Assembly: GCA_011947345.1 (NCBI GenBank)
Contig: JAAVTG010000793.1
Location: 62,001-126,000, forward strand
Direction of reading: 5' to 3'
Length of the DNA: 64,000 bases
Source: Phytophthora quininea
Taxonomy: Eukaryota > Oomycota > Peronosporomycetes > Peronosporales > Peronosporaceae
Positions 55,236 to 64,000 of the stretch are shown piece after piece (positions within the stretch are counted from its first letter, which is position 1; each line of letters begins with the position of its first letter). The notes under the pieces are model-generated. The model made no database searches and had not been told where the DNA came from. It worked only from the letters and a program-made list of their open reading frames with translations. The position numbers and the translations under genes are program-made.

Positions 55236-55602
55236 GGTAGAAGAGAGCCTTAAGTGGTGTCCGGCAAATTGCCGACTGGTGCATTTCCACGTTTGCTGCC
55301 GTGGCACTAACGAATCTTACGCTGGGGAAGTTAGCAGCACTGAAAAAGGTAGTTTGTTTACGACCTTCTTGCCTCGGTCAAAACATTTGTCAGTTTACGT
55401 TTTTTTCAAGGACATAAACAGTTGATAGATTCGTGGGAATAACAGTACTGCACGCGTTTCAGCCACCGATCTCGCATCGATAAAAGCATAGCCTCGTTAA
55501 GGCTGCGCTGATCTGATCCAAGATCGGTGTGAGGGGTATTTATGAAAGTTCAGTGGATCCTATCGATCCCTGCGAGCTGCTCATGAGCATTGATAGGATC
55601 TG

Positions 55603-55619
55603 TCACTCTTCAATTTGCC
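55603..55619 (+). promoter_or_regulatory. Oomycete initiator for RxLR gene
   Basis: TCACTCTTCAATTTGCC, 28 bases before the ATG at 55647. It fits the oomycete Inr-type core promoter and matches the sites at 30522 and 63830. Confidence 0.55.
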
Positions 55620-55646
55620 AGCGACCACCACTGCCTTTCAAGCTCC

Positions 55647-56051
55647 ATGCGCGTGTTCTACCTTCTGACCGTTGCCATGGTCGTGTTCTTCGCCACGGCG
55701 ACCGCCAAGGCCGATCAACGCTTGCTTCGAGTCACGGACGATGACGACGCTGAAGAACGACAGAACAGCAACATGTTCAGCCGTTTGAATGACAAGATCA
55801 AAGTGATGAATGCGAATGTCAGAAGCATGATCACAGCCGCCAACGCAGAGCGCCGGATTAACGCCGATATTATCAGTTCGATCAAGAGGGGTGAAGCTAA
55901 AAGCTCGGTTCTCACGAGGTTGAAGGTCAAGCCGTTGTCCACCGATGCGAAGGGTGGCAAGCTCTTCGATCCGAAGGACCCGGTGGTACTGAAGTACGAA
56001 TATTTTTCGAAGCATGTTCACTTTAAGGAGGACACCCTTCGATGGACGTAG
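55647..56051 (+). CDS. RxLR effector, intact
   Basis: 134 residues. Signal peptide 1-20 (MRVFYLLTVAMVVFFATATA), RLLR at 25-28 and EER at 36-38 after an acidic run, then a helical C-domain (FSRLNDKIKVMNANVRSM, INADIISSIKRGEAKSSVL) and the KVKPLSTDAKG...FDPKDP ending typical of its neighbours. RxLR-dEER proteins are secreted and act inside plant cells; the host target is unknown. It is the only complete one in the window. Initiator at 55603. Nearest relative here is the relic at 30576. No sign of a frame break. Confidence 0.9.
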   Translation: MRVFYLLTVAMVVFFATATAKADQRLLRVTDDDDAEERQNSNMFSRLNDKIKVMNANVRSMITAANAERRINADIISSIKRGEAKSSVLTRLKVKPLSTDAKGGKLFDPKDPVVLKYEYFSKHVHFKEDTLRWT

Positions 56052-56307
56052 GCTTGATGCCCATCCTGGCCAGGATCGAGCCAACTTGAATTAGCTATTC
56101 ATCCTGGCCCCTTTGTCTTTGATATCGGCCTTCCAGTCGTCCCAAACCATCTACTCGCTCTCCGGTATCATCCTCGACAGCGACGAAGAGCGATCGTTGG
56201 TCAGCGAAAACGATCGACGCAGGAAATGTGCTTCAAAATCAAAGTCAAGTTTTATTTCTACCATTTTTTTAAATGAACGGCGCCAGATGGCCCACATAAT
56301 TCTAAAA

Positions 56308-58401
56308 ATGAACGACGCGGATGGTGAGGCCGCGTACTGGCGGCAGTTCGAGCGCGACTACTACGCGCTGCTGGGCGTGGCGAGGGACGCGAGCGGCGAC
56401 TACTACGCGCTGCTGGGCGTGGCGAGGGACGCGAGCGGCGACGAGATCCGCGCGCGCTTTCTCACGCTCTCCAGAGAGTTCCACCCGGACCGGCACCCAA
56501 GACGCGACGGCAACGCGGCGCTGGTGGCGGCGGCCAACTCGCAGTACGCGGTTCTAGATAGAGCGTACAAAGTTCTTTTGATCCAGTCAAGCGCCGTGTT
56601 TACGACATTTACGGAGAAAAGGTAACTCTAGATTCTAAAAACAGCCTGAAGTAGATACTCATTGATTTTTTAGGGCGTGCACGCTCTGGAGCAGGATGGA
56701 GCCGCAAGCAAACGTGCAGTGGGGGCTTATCTGAAGACGTCGGACGAAGTGCAGCGCTATGTGGAGAAGATTATGCGCCGCATGAACCAGCAAGTTCTAG
56801 AAGCCCAATTTTCCTCTTTTAGCGAGATGTCCATGCACGTGGACGCGTCGGACTTTGTGCAGGCTCCAATGCAAGGTCTTCGCAGTTTATTCCACAGCGG
56901 AGCGAGATATGTAGACCGCACGGAGATGACGATCCACCAACGGACTTCATTCCCATTGTCCCGCAGTACTGCGTTGACTTTGGGTGGCTACATGTACGAC
57001 AAGAAAGGGCTGGGCATGGGCAGCTTTACGGCGCAGTTGGCCCATACATCGTTCGATCCGAGTATCCCTTCATTCACACTGACGAGTGAGTTGGGCTGGG
57101 CTCCGAAACTGCACTGTCAGATCAGCCAGCCAGTGTCGCCGCACACGGTGTTCATGCTCATCCCAGAGCTGGACGACAATGGCTTAGACATCTCTATGGG
57201 CGCCAATCAAATGCTGATGCCGCAGCTTCATGGCGCCATGATGTGGAGCACGCGGGACGGTCTGTCGGGGTCGCTAAGTCAGGACACAGGGACGTACAAT
57301 GCTACTGCAGCAGTCGCTTTGGGTCGTGGTGGACCGAATGTATCGCTCCAATGCCGTCGGGCGTTGATGGCCGCGACGACAGCGAAGTTGTCGCTTAAGG
57401 CAGGACTAGCGAGTGGTTTGACGGTAGTGGCAGGAGCCAGTCGCGAGATTTCCAATCGGACTCGACTAGCCCTTGGCGTGCTGCTTGCACGGGCAGGTGT
57501 GACGCTACGTGTGGGCTTCACCCGAGGCAGCGTCCGCTTCGTGATGCCGATCTTCTTGTCTCCGTACTCGGCGCAGTCAGCGTTCGCAACGTTTTGCGCT
57601 GCCACGTCGCCGTTTGTGGTCGCTGGTATTGTGACGCAGCTCGTCAAGCCTGCGCAGGAGCGCAAGCGTCGACTGGAACTGGAGCGCCGCCATGACATGC
57701 GTGTGCAATACTTGGCGTCGGCTCGACGCGGTGCTTTAGAACAGCAGAAGCTGATGCTTCGATGCGCAAAGGAGAAAATGGACCAGGAGCGAAAGCAAGA
57801 GGACGGGAAGGGTCTGGTAGTGCTAGCAGCTCGATACGGCAAGAATCCGTCGAGCTCTGACTCACGAGAGACACAGGGAGATGATCTGGACGCTGCACTG
57901 CAAGCCATGAGGGAGCGAGACTTCAGTAGCGACGAGACGGAGATTGGTAGTGGAGATAGCGCGGAGCAGCAAGAGGCAGACACCGAACTGTTGGAGCAGA
58001 AGTGGATCGATGTCACGGTTCCACTTCAGTTCTTTGTCAAGGTATGGTCTGCGTTCCTTATTTAAGGGATGGATTGCCAGCTAACAAGCATGTGCAGGAT
58101 GGAACACTGGAGCTGTCGTCGTCGTCCAAGGCTGGTCTGCTGGGATTCTACAACCCATGTGTTGGCGAAGACCAGACCATCGGTGATGCTCGATCACCGA
58201 CGAACTTTGCCGTCAAACCTTTGCTGTAAGAGTTTGTGTTGTAGATGTGACCACTCTAAGTGCCTCTAACTTTGTTTTTGCAGCTACGTGCGTTATGCCT
58301 ACGATGGTTTGGTGTTCGAAGCCACCTTTGACGACGACCAGGTTGTTAGTTTGCCGTCGCGGTACGCCCAGGCCATGGGTCCTGTAGGGAGCGTGTACTG
58401 A
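56308..58401 (+). CDS. DNAJC11: DNAJC11-like J-domain protein (mitochondrial outer membrane type)
   Basis: Four exons: 56308-56621, 56674-58041, 58098-58225 and 58284-58401, each joined by GT-AG introns of 52-58 bases. Start 56308 (MNDADGEAAYW); 56287 is an alternative. The J-domain has the HPD (EFHPDRHP). The middle is a beta-rich region like the barrel of DNAJC11 (ALTLGGYMYDKKGLGMGSF...), then a coiled stretch and the DUF3395 end (GLLGFYNPC, ending GPVGSVY). Animal DNAJC11 is tied to cristae organisation through the MIB complex. Oddities: a 42-base tandem duplication in the J-domain and a one-base frame break at the CTTTT run near 56574, just before DPVKRRVYDIYGEK. Confidence 0.85.
56356..56439 (+). 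repeat. 42-base perfect tandem duplication in the J-domain
   Basis: 56356-56397 and 56398-56439 are identical and encode DYYALLGVARDASG twice, in frame. It duplicates helix I of the J-domain. Confidence 0.95.
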
Positions 58402-59168
58402 TTGCTCGATAGACCGGCAGTTGGGGTTTTGTTAGACGAATGCAGGAGGTTTCGGATTTTCTGTTTAGATGCCAGCATGGAAAGTTGTGGACAACTCCAC
58501 CATTTCATCGTACTTCAAAAGAGTTCCTTTCGTCAGAAAAATAACGAGACAGCATGGCTGAGGCAGCTTCAGTTCAACCATCTTACCAGCATCAATTCAA
58601 ATCCGCGATCTTGTCTGCATCAGAAGATGATTTGTCTGCTTAATAAAATATACACACCACGCACAACTTGTAGATGTCGAAGACTTTTTACAAACCGGTG
58701 GCGGACATGACCGGATGTTTTACTCGGAGTTTGTTTTCGGTCAAAACTCCGGTCAGTGCGGAACTCCGGGTAAGTTGATTACTGCTGCACTTCTCCGTGT
58801 TCGTGGGAAATAAGCACAGAAGCAGGCATTAGCCATGAACTATGTATTTACGTTGAAGTCCCGCCCGACAAAAATGATCAAATCTCAAGGTCGCTCGCTC
58901 GCAAATGGCGACGGCAATGGCGCTATTATCGCCGAAATGAGGGCCTAGGTGCTGTGCACCGACGACGAACGAGCTGGCTTTTGCTTACTGTCCCAGCATT
59001 TTGACCGTGATACGCTACAGAGGCGAGCGTCAGACATAAAGGTGATCCAGTTTAGCTGCTTTCTCTTTCGTGACGTGTTTGTTTCCTGCAGATAACATCA
59101 ACGTGGTGATCATACGGTTCGCCCTACCATAACGCGCAATTTGCATACTAAAACAGCCTGACCACGCG
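58402..59168. other. Gene-free stretch
   Basis: No credible ORF. AT-rich near 58600-58680, with a duplicated actccgg(t) word around 58735-58765. Confidence 0.4.
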
Positions 59169-59188
59169 TGGCAGATCCTGTTCGATGC
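59169..59188 (+). promoter_or_regulatory. Shared effector upstream motif
   Basis: TGGCAGATCCTGTTCGATGC, one base from the 53012 and 63741 copies, 141 bases before the relic ATG at 59330. An 11-bp stem hairpin (59210-59220 and 59225-59235) lies between. Confidence 0.45.
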
Positions 59189-59329
59189 TTGATTAGCGCA
59201 GATCAATGTCCATGGAACATAGTGATGTTCCATGGTGATGAACTCGACAGCTGGAAGTCTCTGGCAGACACAAGACGTCACTCAACACTGCCGGACAACT
59301 CGTAGACCTCCAGTCCTCAACTCAAGACC

Positions 59330-59730
59330 ATGTGAGCGCTCTATCACCTGGTTCTGGTTCTGATCGTGCTATTTACTACGAGTTGCACTGACTAAGTTGA
59401 GCGCCGGTCCCTTTGCGTTGTCGATTCCGAAGAGAGAGGACCTCTTTGAAGGAAAAGGCCATGTCCAAGGCCGGAATTGCGAAGATGAGTTTAAATTCAT
59501 CCTGGACAATCTGAAATCAATGAAGTTCTCCGGCACGAAGGCATACTGTACAAAGCCCACCGACTATACAAGGTGATTAAGGAGGGCAAAACCACGGCGA
59601 GATCCTCGCCAAAATAAAGACGTCAAGGTTTTCGAACAAGGATGACTTAGCGTACGTGAAATTCCAGGCGATGCTGAATATAGTCAACCGCCAGAATGAG
59701 CAAGCGGCTACGACGAGTGTGTAAGGATGT
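59330..59730 (+). pseudogene. RxLR-type effector relic
   Basis: ATG at 59330 is followed at once by TGA; the same frame then gives a hydrophobic leader (ALYHLVLVLIVLFTTS), a TAA, and ERRSLCVVDSEER (a variant RxLR plus EER). Later pieces HRLYKVIKEGKT and, in another frame, LAYVKFQAMLNIVNRQNEQ resemble effector C-termini. Two nonsense codons and frameshifts. Confidence 0.65.
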
Positions 59731-60174
59731 GCCATCAAGCAAACGCGCGAAAACAAATAAGTAGCGAATATGAAGTTTTATCTTTCTTTTTTCAGCGACA
59801 AGCTGCGCGCTTTTAGCAGCAAATGTCCTGTAGCAATCATCAAAGTCAATAAGTATGCTTGATCCTACCACAGGCTCGGGTTTTGATCTACGTCCGGACG
59901 TTAGTGACGAAACTTTGGATGGTTGTGGTTGCTTTTAGTTGACCCCGTTCACTCTGCCTTCGATCGTCACTCGACGTTCTCGACCCCATATTTTCTTCTC
60001 GTTGATGCTTGGATTATCACCAGAGCACTTGACCACCGTTCCTTTATTTTGTAGATACAGCCGTTGTGACCGTATTCGGTTGCCTGAAATCGCCAATGGC
60101 CAACGTCCACAGATGAAAACAAAGCCCGCCATCGATGGTAGCTCAATCCCGAGACGGATAAAACTCGAGCAAAA
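59731..60174. other. Intergenic, 3' side of the transporter
   Basis: No gene seen. Small frames on both strands without domains. Confidence 0.4.
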
Positions 60175-61949
60175 TCAACACGTGGAACGAGATTGCACAT
60201 CTGCATCTTTCTCGGACGACTCCACGCTGTCATTCACTACTACGTACTTGATCCGATTCGAAAAGATGAGCTGGATCTGCTCCAGCTCCAGACCTTTCGT
60301 TTCTGGCAGTTGTCTCCACAAGTAGACAATTCCACAGAGCGAGAAGCCCGCATACAACCAGAATGTGCCATATGAAGCCAACGCCTCGATCGTAGACAGA
60401 AATGTGAAGGATACTAACAAATTGGAGACCCAGTTCACTGACGTAGAAACACTCAACGCCAAGCTGCGAACTTGGAGCGGGTAAATCTCCGCGTTTATAG
60501 TCCACGGCATGCAGCCCATCCCACTAGCGAAAAATGCAAGGTAGACAAACATTGTCAGTAGAATCGCCCAGCCAGTGTTGCGAGTGTCGTTTGGACACGA
60601 GTCGTACGACCATGCCGAGCCCTCGCAAAACACGAGAGACGACGACATCTCCGCTCCAGGCATACATAAATCAACCCCCATACTAGAGCAAAATCCACAC
60701 GCAGCATTCGCAACACAATCAAAACACGTCGAAATGCCCGCGCACTCGCCAGTGCCAGACACCGCCACAGACTCCACTTCAGCGATGTAAAAACTCCCAC
60801 CCAACGCAACGAGCGACAAGAACACACCAACCAAACTTCCTAAAGTAAGCAACCGACGACCGACGCGATCCACGAGGTAAATGCCGACGAAGGTGAAGAT
60901 GAAGTTGCTGAAGGAGACGAGTGCGGACAACCAAATGGCGGTGGTGGGGTCTGTAAAGCCAGCCATTTGGATGATGGTGGCGCCGTAGTACATGACGGTA
61001 TTGATGCCGCAAAGCTGCTGCAGACACTGCAGAATGCAGCCAAGTGTCAATGCCTGAACAACCACTGGAGACTTCATGAGCTCCCACGCATTGGGGTTGT
61101 CATCCTGCGAATTAGTCACTTCCGCCTTCATATGTTCCAGCTCCTTTTCCAATTCCTTTTCACTGTAAATTTTGACCAACACAGCGCGTGCTTCGTCTTC
61201 CTTTCCTTTGCTAACAAGATAGCGGGGACTCTCTGGTAGTATCAAGAATCCTACAAACTGAACAATTGCCGGAAGTGCAGCCAGACCCAGCATGTACCGC
61301 CAGCCTTCACTGGTCTCGGACAGTAGTGCGTCCAACACACTCGCGAAAAACTGGCCGCCAGTAACAAATGCCGAGTTGATGGACACGAGACGTCCTCGTA
61401 TTTGCGGCGGTGACGCCTCTGCGATATATAACGGCACGGTAGTGGACGCGCAGCCGATACCGACCCCAACAACCAACCGACCAAGTAGCAGCTCTAGAAA
61501 GGAGCCTGCTAGCGCCATAAGGCCTGCACCGACTGTAAATAACACTGATGACAGCAGAATCACTTTCCGTCGACCGAACTTGTGACTGCCAATGCCGCCA
61601 AGTACAGAGCCCGCAATTGCCCCACCCACAGCTGCCGCCACCACCGTCTCGCTTTGGAAAGAAGATAGAGCGAACCCCTGCGGACTCTGCAACAGCACCA
61701 ACGCCCCTGATATCACCCCTGCATTAATATAATAGATAATATCAGCACAGGGCGACAGTGAAGGCAGTTGGAGGAGTGATAATATACCGTGTCATAGCCA
61801 AAGAGGAAGCCGCCGATGGAGGCGCAGAGCGTCAGCAAGTAAACAAACAGTGGCTGCGTTGGCTGAGGCGGACTGTCGTGGCGAGGCTTTGAGGATGGTG
61901 CAGTCTGGACAGGCGCGCGAGGGCCGTCACTATCGGTCGATGCAGCCAT
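60175..61949 (-). CDS. MFS sugar / proton-myo-inositol-type transporter
   Basis: Two exons on minus: 61949-61788 and 61718-60175, intron 61719-61787 (GTATAT...ATGCAG). About 567 residues. Motifs: GGFLFGYDT in TM1, GGIGSHKFGRRK, GRLVVGVGIGCAS, PLYIAEASPPQIRGRL, PESPRYLVSKG, LVDRVGRRLL and PETKGLELEQIQ. Between TM9 and TM10 lies a Cys-rich loop (CAGISTCFDCVANAACGFC), PSI-like, as in HMIT/INT-type inositol transporters. So a plasma-membrane polyol or sugar-proton symporter is likely. At the splice joint exon 1 and exon 2 are one base out of phase in a G run, perhaps an assembly error. Confidence 0.85.
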
Positions 61950-62200
61950 ACTCGGCAACGTGGATTAAAGTCGTTGTTAAATAGATATAGATATTGGTTT
62001 AAAAAGGTATCAAATCTAAAGTTAAGACAAGCTGGCGATGCCAGTCCTTGCTTTGGCGGCTTCGCTTTCGTTGGTTGGAAGATAAGAGAGAATCATAGCA
62101 CCACCGCCGGTGGTCAGTTATACGCATTGTGATCTTGCGTACTGTTGGTTAGATACACGCATCAAATTGCGAGCTCCTAACGTCAAAATAGCCATCTTCA
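61950..62200. other. Upstream region of the transporter
   Basis: Divergent spacer before the BED-finger fragment. Nothing specific recognised. Confidence 0.4.
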
Positions 62201-62512
62201 GTGGTCAATGTGGCCATATCGAAAGTTCAACTTCTCTTGGTGATCGACGGCTTCCCCTCATGCGATCCCGCTGACAGCGGCGCTGCTTCTAGCAGTCGCG
62301 CTCGCACTTTGACGCAGCACAAGCGCAGAGAAAGACCTCTGGGGCCCATTTGGGTCAAGTTCATCATCGTCAAGGGCGGAAAGTATAAGTATGTGAAGTG
62401 CATTCACTGCGACCGCTTGGTGGAAGGTTTTCAGCCGTCTCGAGCTTTGGAAAGCCATGTCAGGACATGCAAAAAAATCAGAATTCCTTCGCAAGCAGTA
62501 CAAGATTGCTGA
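62201..62512 (+). pseudogene. BED-type zinc-finger fragment
   Basis: The frame (no ATG; opens with GTG) encodes a basic stretch (TLTQHKRRERPLGPIWVKF), then CIHCDRLVEGFQ...ALESHVRTC, a C-x2-C...H-x4-C BED finger. BED fingers sit at the N-termini of hAT-type transposases and related host proteins. No transposase follows; the frame ends at 62512. An internal exon cannot be excluded. Confidence 0.5.
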
Positions 62513-62930
62513 TAAGGCCAAGCGTCAATTCAGTGTGACATCAACTGAAGCAAGCAGCGACGTTTGACTGTTCTTCGCTTCCAGGCCACTGCATTATTTT
62601 ATCGTACGTCTTGTTCGAGTCTAGCAAACAAGTAAGTAAGTAAGCTTTTCATAGGAAATGTGCGTCGCTGTCTTGACAATTTCGCCTTTTATCAATAGTG
62701 TGTTGATAAAGATACATGCATCGTATTCGTGGCGTGAATCAAATTAACAGTAATCTTGCGTTGTATGGTATGGTGTGGATGACCTTCGGCTTGTCGGATT
62801 GGTGCTTCTCATAGTCAGTGAAGGACACCAGGTATCGAACATTAACCTCTCAGAAGCGCGCTTTGTTTGATTCTAACTGAAAGGTGATCTAATGGACTCG
62901 GCCGTACTGCAAACTGATGACTGTCCAATC
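62513..62930. other. No supported gene
   Basis: AT-rich; contains gtaagtaagtaagc near 62630. Nothing recognised. Confidence 0.4.
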
Positions 62931-62934
62931 ATCA

Positions 62935-63200
62935 GTTTTTAAAATCCAGTTCGACGTAGCCTCTCCAGAGCTTGTACAAAGGGCCATCAGCAAATTCAGC
63001 TGCAGTTTTGCCCTCGGTGTTTACCTTCAATATTTCTTCTTTGACACACCATGGACTGACATCTTCGTTGTACAATTGGTAGAACTGCTGTTTCTAACTT
63101 TTCGGAGAGTTTCGAGAGCTCCAAGCTCTGTGGTCATGGCCACCAGAAGCGACGGTATCTCGTTCCTCGGGAAACTTCTGCGTCATCATGGCGAAATCTT
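62935..63200 (-). pseudogene. Possible effector-like C-terminal relic
   Basis: Minus strand reads MMTQKFPEERDTVASGGHDH, a stop near 63094, then QQFYQLYNEDVSPWCVKEEI and PLYKLWRGYVELDFKN. The W/Y-spaced helical text is like WY-type effector modules, but this is an impression only. Broken by the stop; no leader found. Confidence 0.3.
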
Positions 63201-63740
63201 GTGAAAAAAGCAAGGATCAACACGAGCGTATGGCTGCGACGTATGGTGCTACAGTACTTGGAGCACTTAGTTGACGGCGGTCGATGCCAAGCCCCAAATT
63301 GAGAGAGCGGGTGGCTCGGAGCTTGTTCTCCGTTTCACCGGTATTGCCGTGGTAGCCGAAAGGATACTTACGCACGTTTTGTTCGCGATACACGTTGACG
63401 CTTACGTAAATCCGTTCGCTATAGGTGATGACAATCAACAAGATTTGCATCAATACCTTCAGAGCTCCATGATAACTGGCGCATACACTGAAAAGCACTG
63501 GCTAGAACTTACCCTTTTGTGAGTATGGTAGTCGAGTGATAAGATTGGAGCATCATAAACACATTACTGTAGTGTAGAGCTCTCTCCATGGATTGAGAGC
63601 TTGTTGATGCCGAGCCTCCGTCGAGTTTTGGCCATTGAATTTCGCTACAAAGCGCAGCATCATTCACGACGGCTACAGGTTGCAGGCGCTCATCGATGAA
63701 GTTGCTTTCGAGTACTCTCGCTGGCATTTCTCTCTTCCCA
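63201..63740. other. No supported gene
   Basis: Overlapping short frames on both strands (63217-63498 minus, 63271-63522 plus) without domains. Confidence 0.35.
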
Positions 63741-63760
63741 TGGCAGATCCTGTTCGGTGC
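63741..63760 (+). promoter_or_regulatory. Shared effector upstream motif
   Basis: TGGCAGATCCTGTTCGGTGC, 130 bases before the ATG at 63890; identical to the minus-strand copy at 53013-53032. Confidence 0.5.
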
Positions 63761-63829
63761 ACGCAGATTGCGGCTGTCGACAAACATGAATTGCATCCCG
63801 TTAACAGTTCGGCACTGGTATCAAAGGCC

Positions 63830-63846
63830 TCATTCTTCAATTCACC
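63830..63846 (+). promoter_or_regulatory. Oomycete initiator for RxLR gene
   Basis: TCATTCTTCAATTCACC, 44 bases before the ATG at 63890; best match in the window to the oomycete Inr core. Confidence 0.55.
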
Positions 63847-63889
63847 AGCCAACGCCACGGACCGCTACTGTACCCGCATCTCAAGACCC

Positions 63890-64000
63890 ATGCGCGCGTT
63901 CTACCTGCTGACCATTGCCATGGTCGTGTTCACCGCCACGGCCTTCGCGGGAAGTACCGAGCAACGCTCGCTTCGAGTCGCTGGCGACGACGACAGCAGC
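63890..64000 (+). CDS. RxLR effector, partial (runs off the window)
   Basis: 37 residues to the window end: signal peptide MRAFYLLTIAMVVFTATAFA, then STEQ and RSLR at 26-29, followed by an acidic Asp/Ser run as expected just before EER. Leader and promoter are close to those of the intact effector at 55647, so it is a paralogue. Whether it is complete cannot be told here. Confidence 0.8.
   Translation, partial: MRAFYLLTIAMVVFTATAFAGSTEQRSLRVAGDDDSS

Noticed and set aside
57279..58016. A 245-codon minus frame
   Set aside because: Antisense to the DNAJC11-like exon 2, Ser/Arg-rich, no domain; a shadow.
59030..59281. 83-codon minus frame
   Set aside because: No leader or domain, and it overlaps the upstream region of an effector relic.

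Overview
The window looks like a gene-sparse, transposon-rich part of an oomycete plant pathogen genome, most likely Phytophthora. The evidence is secreted RxLR-dEER effector genes and relics, a broken NLP gene, short GT-AG introns of about 50-75 bases, an oomycete-type initiator (TCAYTCTTCAATT) before effector starts, and stramenopile-type Cryptons, YR retrotransposons, PIF/Harbinger, pogo and PiggyBac-like ends. The species cannot be fixed from the sequence alone.

Layout. 1-4.5 kb: decayed tyrosine-recombinase (YR) retrotransposon. 5.4-12.6 kb: a block bounded by PiggyBac-like ends (TTAA plus CCCTTTC inverted termini) that holds a near-perfect palindrome (arms 6799-9310 and 9435-11946) made of shattered coding sequence, including an amino-acid permease relic. 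12.9-16.0 kb: Crypton copy A cut into by a pogo-type transposase relic on the minus strand. 16.7-20.1 kb: a second Crypton type carrying a GCR1_C DNA-binding domain and a Lys/Ala-rich companion ORF. 20-23.8 kb: relics, including mannose-1-phosphate guanylyltransferase pieces. 24.0-25.6 kb: purple acid phosphatase. 25.7-29.6 kb: Harbinger element carrying a solo LTR, lying in a LINE tail, with a second inverted LINE tail that preserves the empty site. 30.5-37.4 kb: RxLR relics, a MORN-repeat gene and an NLP pseudogene. 37.9-44.3 kb: Crypton copies B (broken, with a chromodomain ORF) and C (open 675-codon recombinase). 44.4-50.2 kb: a long YR retrotransposon (Gag, RT, RNase H, YR). 50.2-56.1 kb: RxLR relics, a second pogo relic, a SINE inside an effector, and one intact RxLR gene. 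56.3-58.4 kb: DNAJC11-like gene. 59.3-59.7 kb: RxLR relic. 60.2-61.9 kb: myo-inositol-type transporter with a cysteine-rich loop. 62.2-64.0 kb: BED-finger fragment and a second RxLR gene running off the window end.

Probable host genes are the phosphatase, MORN protein, DNAJC11 homologue and sugar transporter; the effectors are lineage-specific. Several of these host genes carry single-base frame breaks, often in homopolymers, so assembly indels must be considered before calling them dead. The main theme is effectors mixed with nested transposons: two effectors are interrupted by clean, dated insertions (a solo LTR with a 5-base duplication, a SINE with an 18-base duplication), and three effector loci share a 20-base upstream motif.
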